Below, one piece after another: positions 39,086-48,288 of a DNA stretch of 64,000 bases. The notes under the pieces are model-generated. The model ran no database searches. It was not told where the DNA came from and worked only from the letters and a program-made list of their open reading frames with translations. Positions within the stretch are counted from its first letter, which is position 1. Each line of letters opens with the position of its first letter. The stretch spans positions 3,916,501-3,980,500 of the forward strand of contig NZ_CP092489.1 of the NCBI RefSeq assembly GCF_025643335.1, read 5' to 3'. The DNA is from Endozoicomonas sp. Mp262. Its GTDB lineage: Bacteria; Pseudomonadota; Gammaproteobacteria; Pseudomonadales; Endozoicomonadaceae. The position numbers were made by a program, and so were the translations under genes.

Positions 39086-39886
39086 ATGAGTAACCATCTT
39101 GTAGATATCGGAGTTAACCTGACCGATAAGTCTTTTGATTCCGACAGAGATCAGGTCATTGAACGAGCCAGACAGGCAGGGATTAAAAACCTGATCATTA
39201 CTGGCACATCCATAGAAGAGTCAGAAAATGCTGCTACTATCGCAGTAAAGCACCATGGCTGTTTTTCCACTGCCGGCATTCATCCTCATCATGCGAAGGA
39301 GGCGGGCTCACAGTCTTACCATAACCTACATAACTTACTGACCAGGCCTAAGGTGGTAGCTGTTGGGGAAACAGGTCTGGATTTCAATAGAGATTTTTCT
39401 CCAAGACCTGTCCAGGAAGCTGTTTTTGAGAAACATATTGAGTTGGCCTTAAATCTAGGCAAACCTCTTTTTTGTCACGAGCGGGACGCATCGCAACGAT
39501 TTATCGATATTATAAAACCTTACCGGGATGACTTGGCTGATGTGGTTATTCACTGTTTTACTGCAGACCGTACTGCACTGTATCAATATCTTGATCTTGA
39601 CTTTCATATAGGAATTACAGGCTGGATATGCGATGAACGAAGAGGAACGCATCTCCATGATTTAATATCTGATATTCCCCCTAATCGACTAATGGTTGAA
39701 ACAGATGCCCCTTATTTATTACCCAGAACATTGTCTCCAAAGCCAAAAAACAGAAGGAATGAACCCTGTTTTTTACCCGAAGTGGTATCTGTTATAGCGG
39801 AACATACAAAAAGAACATTCCGCCAGGTTGCTGAACAAACAACAGCCACTGCAATGAATTTTTTTAATCTGGATCCAAGTGAATGA
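39086..39886 (+). CDS. tatD: TatD family metal-dependent DNase
   Basis: A 266-residue protein matching E. coli TatD throughout: LVDIGVNLTDKSFDSDRDQV, GIHPHHAK, VGETGLDFNRDFSP (metal-binding Glu), LFCHERDA (His), VIHCFTADR (His), GITGWICDERRG, and METDAPYLLPR (Asp). 3'-5' exonuclease/DNase of the amidohydrolase fold. Its stop overlaps the 3' end of fieF, so the genes converge. Confidence 0.95.
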   Translation: MSNHLVDIGVNLTDKSFDSDRDQVIERARQAGIKNLIITGTSIEESENAATIAVKHHGCFSTAGIHPHHAKEAGSQSYHNLHNLLTRPKVVAVGETGLDFNRDFSPRPVQEAVFEKHIELALNLGKPLFCHERDASQRFIDIIKPYRDDLADVVIHCFTADRTALYQYLDLDFHIGITGWICDERRGTHLHDLISDIPPNRLMVETDAPYLLPRTLSPKPKNRRNEPCFLPEVVSVIAEHTKRTFRQVAEQTTATAMNFFNLDPSE

Positions 39887-40757
39887 TGATATCTGCTTCG
39901 GGTAAATAATCAAGAATGGCTACTTTGGCACTGTAGCCGATATCATGGGCTTCTTGTAAAGGGAGCCTTCCGTCAAGATCCAGGTGCAGTTGAATAAAAG
40001 GTTTTGAACCGGATACTCGGGTTCTGATCTCATGAACGCCTTTTACTCCTTCAACAGATAATGCAATATTTTCTATTGCTGTTTGTTCATTAATAGGCAG
40101 TGATTGATCCATCAGGTTTTGTATAGCGTCCCAAGCTAATTTTTTCACGCTATATAGCATGTAGCCAGAGATAATAATGGCCAGTGCGTTATCAATCTGA
40201 TAGAAGCCTGCATTAGCACCTAACAGTGCAATAATCACCGCAGCATTGGCTAAAAGATCGACTTTGTAATGGAGAGCATCTGCTTTGATAGCCGCTGAAT
40301 TTGTTTTAGAAATGACGTAATATTGAATTGACAACAGGATAATGGTAGCAATGATAGAAAAAACCATTACTGCTATACCAATAGGTTCATTACTTAAAGA
40401 GGATTGCTCTACTGACAATCTATCCAAAGCATTAAGTAATACAACAACAGCTGATCCAGATATGAAGGCTGATTGTGCCAAGGCAGCAAGTTGTTCTGCT
40501 TTGCCATGACCAAAGTGATGGCTTTCATCGGCGGGAGTTATGGCAATTCTTATGGCTATCAGCGTGATAATAGATGCAATGATATCCATTGCAGAGTCGA
40601 TAAGTGTTGCAAGCAAGCTTAATGAGCCGGTCATAAACCAAGCCATTAGTTTAGCAAATATTAATAAACTGGCAGTGATGACTGATGCCATAGAGGCAAT
40701 TTTCAGTAGTTTTTTGTTGGTTTTTTCTTTATTTGTGTCAGGTTTAAGGGTATTCAT
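39864..40757 (-). CDS. fieF: Cation diffusion facilitator (FieF-like)
   Basis: A 297-residue CDF-family transporter. It has six membrane helices, with Asp residues of the transport site in LLATLIDSAMDIIAS and HYKVDLLANAAVI and the cytosolic ESHHFGHGKAEQLAAL motif. The C-terminal cytoplasmic domain (VEGVKGVHEIRTRVSGSKPFIQLHLDLDG) is standard. Exports Fe2+/Zn2+ in exchange for protons. Convergent with tatD. Confidence 0.93.
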   Translation of the reverse strand: MNTLKPDTNKEKTNKKLLKIASMASVITASLLIFAKLMAWFMTGSLSLLATLIDSAMDIIASIITLIAIRIAITPADESHHFGHGKAEQLAALAQSAFISGSAVVVLLNALDRLSVEQSSLSNEPIGIAVMVFSIIATIILLSIQYYVISKTNSAAIKADALHYKVDLLANAAVIIALLGANAGFYQIDNALAIIISGYMLYSVKKLAWDAIQNLMDQSLPINEQTAIENIALSVEGVKGVHEIRTRVSGSKPFIQLHLDLDGRLPLQEAHDIGYSAKVAILDYLPEADIIIHLDPD

Positions 40758-40863
40758 AAGCTGGGTAATTTATGCTGAATGCCTCATTTTAATAAATCTT
40801 AATTAACTTTTCATTCAATGAAATATGTTTTTTTATTGGGTGGAGGTGTTGCTTGAGGCCGTT

Positions 40864-40948
40864 ATTTTAACCTGTATCCGCTACTTTTTTCCTCTTGCAG
40901 CTGGTTTTAGGTTGCAGGAGGAAAAAAGTAGCGGATACAGGTTAAAAT
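40864..40948. repeat. Long hairpin: 36-base inverted-repeat arms, 13-base loop
   Basis: Left arm 40864-40899 and right arm 40913-40948 are reverse complements with a single mismatch (G-U compatible in RNA), around the loop GCTGGTTTTAGGT. Arms include ACCTGTATCCGCTACTTTTT. It lies between fieF (whose promoter it may border) and the glutaredoxin-like gene. Too long for an ordinary terminator; it looks like a palindromic repeat or MITE-like insertion. Confidence 0.95.
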
Positions 40949-41032
40949 GAGGCTAAGTGATTTAAATTTTTGGGTTTGCTGTTTGAACAGTCAAGTGTAA
41001 TATGATTGGATATTATCTTTTTTTAATAGAGA

Positions 41033-41299
41033 TTAATCGCTTTGCAGCCAATTTAATATCTCCTCTTTGGAAAAGGGCCACCCCTTTTCCATACCAGTGC
41101 TTACAACGTGTAATACAGGAATTCGGGTACCATAACGAGAGATAAGGATATCACTCTCACTAATATCCACGGACTCCCAGGACACATTGAGTTTTTTGGG
41201 TAGGGTCCTCAGAATTTCTTCCGCCTGTTCACAGAGATGACATCCTGCTGTGGTGTAAAAATAGAGCTTTTTCACTGATATATCCTCAATTTCAAACAT
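41033..41299 (-). CDS. Glutaredoxin-like protein (DUF836)
   Basis: An 88-residue thioredoxin-fold protein with CHLC redox motif (TTAGCHLCEQAEEIL) and the cis-Pro loop GTRIPVLHVV. Matches the DUF836 glutaredoxin-like family. Divergent from the antiporter gene, 77 bases away, so the two may share a regulatory region. Substrate unknown. Confidence 0.88.
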   Translation of the reverse strand: MFEIEDISVKKLYFYTTAGCHLCEQAEEILRTLPKKLNVSWESVDISESDILISRYGTRIPVLHVVSTGMEKGWPFSKEEILNWLQSD

Positions 41300-41375
41300 T
41301 TGACGCCAGTTTTGTCATATAATTTTTAGAGTAGCCAGCAGTTGGCACCATAATGATAAGCGGACGCTCCCGGTC

Positions 41376-43355
41376 ATGGACTTCATATTTTTTAACCAAT
41401 TAATTCTTATCCTGGCGCTTTCTGTCGTCACGATTGCCCTGTTTAAACGCTTTAACCTTCCGGAAAGCCTGGGCTATCTATTTGTAGGCATCCTTCTTGG
41501 CCCCACCACATCAGGCTTTATCACCGATGACTTTGATATTAGCCTGCTGGCCGAAATCGGCGTGGTCTTCCTGCTCTTTACCCTGGGACTTGAATTCTCA
41601 TTGAAAAGTATCAAGGCCATGAAAAAGGAGGTCTTTGGCCTGGGGGGCATGCAAGTCTTACTGACTACAGTGGGCATCTTTGCCCTGCTACTGACTATTG
41701 GTTATACGGTTGTGGAATCCCTGGTTATATCCTCGGCCCTGGCACTCTCCTCCACTGCCATTGTCTCAAAAGAACTCACCCAAAGAAATGAAATTCGTTC
41801 AAGACAAGGCCAGCTTGCCATCGGCGTTTTACTGTTCCAGGATATCGCCGCAGTGCTGTTTTTGATTCTTATACCTACAATCGCTAACGGCCAGGGTAAA
41901 TCAGTGGTTTCCACCCTGGGATTCACCCTTGGCAAGGGGCTGTTTTTTGTCGTAACCATGCTATCTGCCGGTAAATGGATATTACCCCGAATATTCCATG
42001 AAGTGGCCCGGGCCCGATCCGAAGAGTTATTCGTTCTTACCGCATTAATGACTGCACTGATGGCTGCCTGGGTGGCTCACTCCCTTGGCCTGTCCATGGC
42101 ACTGGGCGGCTTTGTGGCTGGCATGATGCTGGGTGAGAGCACCTATAAACACCAGGTTGAAGCGGATATTCGCCCTTTCAGGGACGTTTTACTGGGTTTA
42201 TTCTTTGTTTCCGTGGGCTTGATGCTGGATGTAGACATCCTGAAGCAATATTGGCCAATGATTCTATTGGCCACCTGCGGACTGGTGCTCTTCAAGTTTT
42301 TAGTGGTATTAATCATTGCCAGAACCTTCCATGAAAGTAAAAAGGTATCCCTCAAGACCGCCCTGTCCCTGTGCCAGGGCGGTGAGTTCTGTTTTGCCTT
42401 GATTGCCCTCGCCTCCCAGTATGGACAAACGGGGGGAGAAATTGCCTCAATGGTGCTGTCTGTCACCATTCTTTCCATGGTGGTCGCGCCTTTATTGATT
42501 CGTAACAGCCACAAATTGGTAAACCTGGCAATGACCAGTAAAAAACAAGCCCGGCCGGAACAACTCACTGAAAGCGGCTGTGATGATGAAATACGCAAGC
42601 AAACGGCCCATATTCAGCAGCATACCCTGATCTGTGGTTATGGCCGGGTGGGTCAGACCATCAGCCGATTCCTGACCCAGGAAGGGAAAAGCTTTGTTGC
42701 CCTGGACGAAGACCCCCTCCACGTTCAGGAGGCCTGTCAGGCTGGAGATCCGGTATTTTATGGCGATTGTCGGCGAATAGAGTTGCTGGAAGCGGTGGGC
42801 CTGGATCGCGCCAGCCAGATTGTCATTTGTATTGACCAGACTGATTCTGCACTGCAAACCATAAAAGCAATCCGCAGCAAAGTGCTTAGTGTCCCCATAC
42901 TGGTAAGAACCCGACACTTTAAACAGGCAGAAGTCCTGAAGCAGGCCGGTGCCACTGTCGTTATCCCGGAGGTTCTGGAATCCAGTTTGTTAATCGTCAA
43001 GCATGTAATGCTAATGCTGGGATTCCAGCCGGAACTGGTTCGAGACCGAATCAAGCAGGCTCGTGAGCAGCGATATGAGATTCTCAGTGGCTATTATCCC
43101 GGCATCAACGACTACCTGATGAGCAGTGAAAAATCTGAACACCGACACGCCTTAACCATCAATAACACCTCTGATCTGCTGGGCAGGAACCTGGAAAACC
43201 TGGGACTTTCTGATTATAACGTAACCCTGGTAGAGATCAGACGCAGCAATAAAGTCGTCTCCCCTAATCCTGGCATGATACTGGAAGATGGTGATATTGT
43301 TGTTCTAAGCGGTTCCAGCAGGGCCATTGCCAGGGTTCAGAAACACTTCGGTTAA
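41376..43355 (+). CDS. CPA2-type cation:proton antiporter with RCK domains (KefB-like)
   Basis: A 659-residue protein. Residues 1-390 form ~12 membrane helices (Na_H_Exchanger) with signature regions LGYLFVGILLGPTTSG, LLFTLGLEFSLKSIKAM and SLCQGGEFCFALIALA. An RCK N (TrkA-N) domain follows from HTLICGYGRVGQTISRFL with GxGxxG, then a TrkA-C-like end (LENLGLSDYNVTLVEIRRSNKVV). K+/H+ antiport controlled by nucleotide binding is the family function. Four bases separate it from the following DUF2970 gene. Confidence 0.92.
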   Translation: MDFIFFNQLILILALSVVTIALFKRFNLPESLGYLFVGILLGPTTSGFITDDFDISLLAEIGVVFLLFTLGLEFSLKSIKAMKKEVFGLGGMQVLLTTVGIFALLLTIGYTVVESLVISSALALSSTAIVSKELTQRNEIRSRQGQLAIGVLLFQDIAAVLFLILIPTIANGQGKSVVSTLGFTLGKGLFFVVTMLSAGKWILPRIFHEVARARSEELFVLTALMTALMAAWVAHSLGLSMALGGFVAGMMLGESTYKHQVEADIRPFRDVLLGLFFVSVGLMLDVDILKQYWPMILLATCGLVLFKFLVVLIIARTFHESKKVSLKTALSLCQGGEFCFALIALASQYGQTGGEIASMVLSVTILSMVVAPLLIRNSHKLVNLAMTSKKQARPEQLTESGCDDEIRKQTAHIQQHTLICGYGRVGQTISRFLTQEGKSFVALDEDPLHVQEACQAGDPVFYGDCRRIELLEAVGLDRASQIVICIDQTDSALQTIKAIRSKVLSVPILVRTRHFKQAEVLKQAGATVVIPEVLESSLLIVKHVMLMLGFQPELVRDRIKQAREQRYEILSGYYPGINDYLMSSEKSEHRHALTINNTSDLLGRNLENLGLSDYNVTLVEIRRSNKVVSPNPGMILEDGDIVVLSGSSRAIARVQKHFG

Positions 43356-43358
43356 TTT

Positions 43359-43553
43359 ATGAATAGAAAACGCATGGTGGATGTCATACAAAGTGTCCTG
43401 GCATCCGCCTTTGGTGTTCAAAAATCAGAAAACTATCATAGAGATGTACAGGAAGGTCGCCCCTCCCAATATATTACAGCCGGGATTATTGCCACCGTTA
43501 TATTTGTCTTATCATTGATTGGTATTGTTGAATTAGTTCTATATTTCAATTGA
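43359..43553 (+). CDS. DUF2970 membrane protein
   Basis: A 64-residue protein with the DUF2970 pattern: an N-terminal amphipathic part (MVDVIQSVLASAFGVQKSENYHRDVQEG) then one membrane helix (YITAGIIATVIFVLSLIGIVELVLYF). Just after the antiporter gene, so probably cotranscribed. Function unknown. Confidence 0.85.
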   Translation: MNRKRMVDVIQSVLASAFGVQKSENYHRDVQEGRPSQYITAGIIATVIFVLSLIGIVELVLYFN

Positions 43554-43608
43554 CCACAAACGCTTCATACGCCCTGGAATAACATCTGAGGCGCATGAAG
43601 CCATGGCT

Positions 43609-43698
43609 CTACTGCTGGCTCAGCCAAAAAACCACCGTTGCCACCACAGTCATAATCAGGACTACTGCCGCTATCGCATCGGCTTTACTGTCACTCAT
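43609..43698 (-). CDS. Small 29-residue single-pass membrane protein
   Basis: From ATG 43698: MSDSKADAIAAVVLIMTVVATVVFWLSQQ, a short charged head and one membrane helix. AAGGTAAG lies upstream at proper distance. The region between the DUF2970 gene and sohB is otherwise empty. The composition resembles tiny subunits that attach to larger membrane complexes. Expression is unproven. Confidence 0.42.
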   Translation of the reverse strand: MSDSKADAIAAVVLIMTVVATVVFWLSQQ

Positions 43699-43854
43699 CG
43701 ACTTACCTTGCCCCATAGCTTCCACCTTTTTTTATTGTTATCCCAAAAAATTAACTCATCTCAGGTAAGACAGCAACTCACGTCATCTTCTATTTTCAGC
43801 TATGGATATATAGAGAATCACCCGACTTAAAGCCGGGCTTGGCTATTTTTCGAA

Positions 43855-44886
43855 TCAGGATGAAAAGAAACGACTGCCGTTCAGGCGCTCCCACCACTTT
43901 AATAGAGTAGTATCAATCGCCCCATGGGCAACCATCCCCAGTTTATCCGCAACGCCTTTTTTCACTACATAAGCCACCTGAACCACATCAGCATTCTCTG
44001 CTTTCAGGCCAATGTATTCATCACTGGTCATCAGCTCATCCACCAGTTTCATTTCCACCGCTTTTTGTCCATACCAGACCTCACCGGTGGCCACTTTTTC
44101 AATATCCACTTTGCCGCGGTAATCCTTGATAAAGTTCTTGAACAGGCCATGGGTATCTTCAATATCCTGTTTAAATTTCTCCCGACCCTTATCGGTGTTT
44201 TCACCAAAGACTGTTAGTGTCCGCTTGAACTCACCGGCGGTATGCAACTCAAGATCAACATCATTCTTTTTCAGGATTTTGTTAAAGTTAGGCAGTTGTG
44301 CCATCACACCAATGGAACCGATAACTGCAAAGGGTGCGGAAATAATGCGATCCCCGGTACAGGCCATCATATAACCGCCGCTGGCTGCCACCTTATCCAC
44401 CGCAATAGTCAGGCGAATCCCCTTACTTCTAATGCGGCATAGCTGTGAAGATGCCAACCCGTAGGAGTGAACCATGCCTCCGGCACTTTCCAGGCGGATA
44501 ACCACTTCATCATCGGGTTGTGCCATTGATAAGACGGCAGTCACTTCTTCCCGAAGGGATTTCACGCCACTGGCCTTAATATCCCCATGAAAATCAATAA
44601 CAAATACCCTGGATTTAGGTTCGGTGACTGCACCTTTTTCCTTCTTGGCCTTCTTTTTTTCATCCTTACTTAATTTTTTTAACGCTTCCTTATCCAGCAG
44701 CGCATGCTGAAGGCTCTCTTTCAACTGCTGGAAGTGCTCGTTAAGCTTGGTAACTTCCAAATGCCCCTTATGTAATTTCCGGGTTTTCTGCCCCACTGCT
44801 GTCACTACCAAAACAGCTGCCAGAAGCCCGCCAATAAGGGTGATTGTTTTCGCAAAAAACAATGCGAACTCTGCTATATACTCCAA
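43855..44886 (-). CDS. sohB: Protease SohB (S49 family)
   Basis: A 343-residue signal-peptide-peptidase-like protease. N-terminal membrane helix (FFAKTITLIGGLLAAVLVVTAV), a Lys-rich cytoplasmic or periplasmic linker, then the S49 domain with VFVIDFHGDIKASGVKSLREEV, the nucleophile region VDKVAASGGYMMACTGDRIISA, and YRGKVDIEKVATGEVWYGQKAVEMKLVDEL. Matches E. coli SohB in length and domain order. Confidence 0.93.
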   Translation of the reverse strand: MEYIAEFALFFAKTITLIGGLLAAVLVVTAVGQKTRKLHKGHLEVTKLNEHFQQLKESLQHALLDKEALKKLSKDEKKKAKKEKGAVTEPKSRVFVIDFHGDIKASGVKSLREEVTAVLSMAQPDDEVVIRLESAGGMVHSYGLASSQLCRIRSKGIRLTIAVDKVAASGGYMMACTGDRIISAPFAVIGSIGVMAQLPNFNKILKKNDVDLELHTAGEFKRTLTVFGENTDKGREKFKQDIEDTHGLFKNFIKDYRGKVDIEKVATGEVWYGQKAVEMKLVDELMTSDEYIGLKAENADVVQVAYVVKKGVADKLGMVAHGAIDTTLLKWWERLNGSRFFSS

Positions 44887-45157
44887 TGGACTCTCCTTAA
44901 ACAGGCACTTAATGATTGCTGATTATAAGTAGAGATTGGGTGAAATTATATATTCTATGATGGAAATAACCCTTCAGCGGTGACGAAAACCACCAGGCCG
45001 GATTATCTACACCGGAATCCCATCATTCTGATAGGTATTCTTTCAAACACCTGTATGAATTTTCATTGACATCAAACGCTGATCACCATAATCTGAGCCA
45101 CAGAAGTTCGGACATCACCGAGCGTAAACGTTATAGAAAGAAATTAGGGGTATCTAA

Positions 45158-45472
45158 ATGACGACTGTTGCAGAAACGATTGAAACAATGAAAGCCAAGT
45201 TTAATGCCGATGCAGCAGCGGGTCTGGATCTGGTGTTTCAATTTGATATTGAAGATGGTGATACCTACCACCTGTTTGTAAAAGACGGTTCCTGTGAAGT
45301 GGTGGAAGGTGCTCACGATGCTCCTAACGTCACCCTGATCATGGACACAGAAACCATGGTGGGTGTAATGACTGGTGAGCTGGATGGCATGCAAGCCTTT
45401 ATGATGGGCAAGCTACGCGCAGAAGGCGACATGATGCTGGCTACCAAACTTAATGAATTATTTCCTGCCTGA
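45158..45472 (+). CDS. SCP2 sterol-binding domain protein
   Basis: A 104-residue stand-alone SCP2 domain: MTTVAETIETMKAKFNADAAAGLDLVFQFDIEDGDTYHLFVKDG ... DAPNVTLIMDTETMVGVMTGELDGMQAFMMGKLRAEGDM. Such proteins bind hydrophobic ligands such as lipids. AAATTAGGGG-type RBS upstream. Divergent from sohB with a 271-base gap that must hold both promoters. Confidence 0.92.
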   Translation: MTTVAETIETMKAKFNADAAAGLDLVFQFDIEDGDTYHLFVKDGSCEVVEGAHDAPNVTLIMDTETMVGVMTGELDGMQAFMMGKLRAEGDMMLATKLNELFPA

Positions 45473-45565
45473 TAACAAGCCTGCCAGTAATAATCTCTGA
45501 TCAAAGGCCTACTTTAATAAACGCGCCTGTGGCTGATTTTATATAAATGCCCTGACTTACGGCTC

Positions 45566-45603
45566 CATCCTGCTTTCCGGTGGTTTTACCTGAAAGCAGG
45601 ATG
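45566..45603 (+). terminator. Long hairpin after SCP2 gene (probable terminator)
   Basis: A perfect 12-pair stem CATCCTGCTTTC/GAAAGCAGGATG with a 14-base loop, followed by TTTCTG. Located between the convergent SCP2 and lipoprotease genes; can serve both directions. Confidence 0.6.
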
Positions 45604-45637
45604 TTTCTGACTTCACTGCGTTATCACGCAAAGGCGA

Positions 45638-47041
45638 TTAATAAAAGCTTACCCCCTCCAGATCATCATTGACTGGAACCGTGAGAACGCCATCGTCCAT
45701 TCGTCGAGCAATGGTTGTGTAAAGGCGAGTGTACATATCCATACTTCGGATTTGCGCCTGTTTCACAAAGTCATCAGTATAGTCCTTTGCACTTTGCCTA
45801 TCCTTGCCATTTTCATCTTTATGAGTAAAACCAAGACTGTGCATCATTTCATGCTGGAAAGATGGTGCCGATCTTGCACCCTGCCCCCCCAAAATGGAGC
45901 TACTGCTTGGATATAATGGCGTGCCAAAACTGGCATTGTGACCCTGACCCTCAGGATTAGAGGGAACCCATTTAGCCGTTAATGATTTATCAAGAGGCAT
46001 GATAGGTCTGAGCGGAACCCAGCCTTCAAGGCTAGCACCAAATATATTGACACGATAATCCTCACCAATATTACGAACCCGAAGCAATGTTTCAATCAAA
46101 TTACCTCTGGAGTGAAGTTTATCGATAACTGATGAGTCAGACATCAGGGCAGAAGCATCTGTGACATAAGGAGCCTGTTGATCAGGGTCAACATTACCGA
46201 AGTAATTGGTATGGTAATTATAAAAAGTACCACCCCCTGTGGTCGTGCAGGGTTCTCTATTTTCGCCATTAATACAGACAATTGAGTCTGCATAATAGCG
46301 GGTATGAACTGCGTATTTATGCATGGCGAAATTCGCCGCCACTATTTTTATGGCATCTTCCCTGTTTTTTGCATCCTCAGGATAATTGTGAAAAATGTCC
46401 TTTATCGGCCCTGAGCACTGCTCTACAGAACGATCCCAGCAAAGTGCTGTCGGCTTGTTCCACTCTTTATGCTCATAAAAATAATGATCCTTTGCCGTCA
46501 TATCCTTCGGGTCATCAGGAAGAAAGTACATTTCATCCATCACCTTGGTAAACAGCTGCTGATAGGTCATTTCCTGAGCATTATAAAGGAACAGATCTAC
46601 ATTTACGTTTTTCTTTTCACCATTGACCCGATAAGACAGGGACATACTGAATTGATCTCTGTAGTCTCCTGGCTCCATCCAGTCTTCAGAAGAAAACTGA
46701 TAGTTCAGTAACTCATCAACATCATTGAACTCCTGACTTTTATGTGAATTTTTGATGGTGACAGAGCGAATATAACGCTCATCTGTGGAGCGCCACAATA
46801 CTTCAGAAAGAATGTCCTTATAAACCTGATCTGAAAACAGATGTACGGAGTCATTAAAATAAGCGAGTTCTTCCTCAGCAGAATCCCCGGTTTGAGAATT
46901 ATCCTCAACCTCAACAGAATCCCCGATTTGTGAATTATCCTCTATTGCTGGTGATGCCAAGCTATCGTTTCCCGACTGGCACCCATAAAGAACCGTTAAA
47001 AACAATGATAAAACAAAAATCTTGTACTTTTTCAAGACCAA
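45638..47041 (-). CDS. Lipoprotein zinc metalloprotease (metzincin-type HExxHxxGxxH)
   Basis: A 467-residue protein starting at TTG 47041, which has GGGGG five bases upstream and no ATG close by. The signal peptide ends in the lipobox LYGC with Cys21. Two short acidic repeats (EDNSQ(I/T)GDS) follow. The zinc site HEMMHSLGFTH (residues 397-407) is the metzincin form with three His ligands, and a Met follows in RSMDMY as a possible Met-turn. Likely secreted or surface-bound protease, with substrate unknown. Confidence 0.85.
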   Translation of the reverse strand: MVLKKYKIFVLSLFLTVLYGCQSGNDSLASPAIEDNSQIGDSVEVEDNSQTGDSAEEELAYFNDSVHLFSDQVYKDILSEVLWRSTDERYIRSVTIKNSHKSQEFNDVDELLNYQFSSEDWMEPGDYRDQFSMSLSYRVNGEKKNVNVDLFLYNAQEMTYQQLFTKVMDEMYFLPDDPKDMTAKDHYFYEHKEWNKPTALCWDRSVEQCSGPIKDIFHNYPEDAKNREDAIKIVAANFAMHKYAVHTRYYADSIVCINGENREPCTTTGGGTFYNYHTNYFGNVDPDQQAPYVTDASALMSDSSVIDKLHSRGNLIETLLRVRNIGEDYRVNIFGASLEGWVPLRPIMPLDKSLTAKWVPSNPEGQGHNASFGTPLYPSSSSILGGQGARSAPSFQHEMMHSLGFTHKDENGKDRQSAKDYTDDFVKQAQIRSMDMYTRLYTTIARRMDDGVLTVPVNDDLEGVSFY

Positions 47042-47282
47042 AAAACCCCCACAAACGATTCAAATTAAATCATTTTTAATATGATGTTAATTAAAAACTG
47101 TCCATACCGACAAATAAGCCCATTAGTATATGACGATTAATAGGCAAGAAAAATAATGGAAAACCGCTGAAACCAAACAAAGGCCAAAAGGTTATTGATA
47201 ACAAGTAATATGATTGGATAATATCTATTATTTAAAAATTCTCTTAAAAGAATCGGAAGGTGGGGAACTTCAACGGAGGATT

Positions 47283-47412
47283 TTCGTCCAGCTAAACCAA
47301 AACCCGTTTGAAAACCGGATATTGCTGACTTGCCCATTAAGCGAAGTGATTACTAAAACGCACCCTTTATAGCTCCATCAAATTACGGTTCTCTAACTGG
47401 GTGCGGTTTAGC
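47283..47412 (-). repeat. Dispersed intergenic repeat, copy A
   Basis: Read on the minus strand this ~130-base segment matches 61163-61275 along its length: GCACCC..TT.GA.AACCGT.ATTTGAT at one end and AATCCGGTTTTCA.AC.GGTT.TGGTTT at the other. The two ends are imperfect inverted repeats of each other around GAAAACCG. It lies between the metalloprotease gene and nudC. Confidence 0.7.
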
Positions 47413-47449
47413 CATACTCATAACAGGGATTTAGAAAGTGTGATGGGTA

Positions 47450-48277
47450 TTAGAACCGATCTATCAACTGCCTGGATATGGTGAACAAAGGTGGAAGCTC
47501 CGGCAGCATTGAGCGTTTAAACCACCCACCGTCACATAACTCCCTTTGATCCAGCTTCAGTTCACCCCCGGCATATTCTGCCCGGAAGCCCAACATTAAA
47601 GAATGAGGAAAGGGCCAGCTCTGGCTAAACTGGTAATTCACGGATGACAAACGAACTCCTGCCTCTTCCATTACCTCCCTGTGAACCGCCTCCTCTGCAC
47701 TTTCCCCTGGTTCAATAAAACCGGCAATCACTGTATACATCGCCGATGCCTTACCATGCCGTTGATGGCGAACCAGTAATAATTCATCCTTGCGGGAAAC
47801 AAGAACAATAATACAGGGTGAGATTCTGGGATAAACGGTATTTTGGCATCGCTGGCACTTCATGGCCCACTCGCCGACTACTGGTGCGCAGCTATTTCCA
47901 CAGCAGCCACAATATTGGTGGGATTTCCTTGATTCCCGCAACTGAATGGCATGACTCAATAATGCAAAAACAGACGGATCAGATATTGTTAAAACGGAGC
48001 GGACAGTACTAACCGCCTTATCATCGGGAAGAGCATTAATATCAACAGACGCTACAGGCTCATCTCGCCAATACCCCGTGACCAGCGAGGATAGGTCTCC
48101 ATCAATAAAATCGGGTTGATGACTCCACAGTACGCTACCTTGATCGTTTAAAACCAAATCATTGTTATGAAAAACCAACCAATACCGGGGCTTAAGTGAA
48201 GAATCCCAGCCCTGCAAAGGCTGATACTCTGTGGGACTCTCATTATTAGTCAACAGAACTATTCCTTTATTTACCAA
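47450..48277 (-). CDS. nudC: NADH pyrophosphatase NudC
   Basis: A 275-residue protein. N-terminal domain, then the zinc ribbon YCGCCGNSC ... CQRCQNTVYPRISP, and the Nudix box GFIEPGESAEEAVHREVMEEAGV with the NudC-specific SQSWPFPHSLMLGF. Hydrolyses NAD(H) and removes NAD caps from RNA. It follows dnaQ by 11 bases in the same direction. Confidence 0.95.
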   Translation of the reverse strand: MVNKGIVLLTNNESPTEYQPLQGWDSSLKPRYWLVFHNNDLVLNDQGSVLWSHQPDFIDGDLSSLVTGYWRDEPVASVDINALPDDKAVSTVRSVLTISDPSVFALLSHAIQLRESRKSHQYCGCCGNSCAPVVGEWAMKCQRCQNTVYPRISPCIIVLVSRKDELLLVRHQRHGKASAMYTVIAGFIEPGESAEEAVHREVMEEAGVRLSSVNYQFSQSWPFPHSLMLGFRAEYAGGELKLDQRELCDGGWFKRSMLPELPPLFTISRQLIDRF

Positions 48278-48288
48278 TGAACAGATGC

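Noticed and set aside
43603-43830. Plus-strand frame of 75 codons
   Set aside because: No RBS, His/Ser-rich shadow of a gap that contains a more plausible small minus-strand membrane ORF.
47137-47337. Minus frame of 66 codons
   Set aside because: It overlaps a dispersed non-coding repeat and has no recognised sequence pattern.
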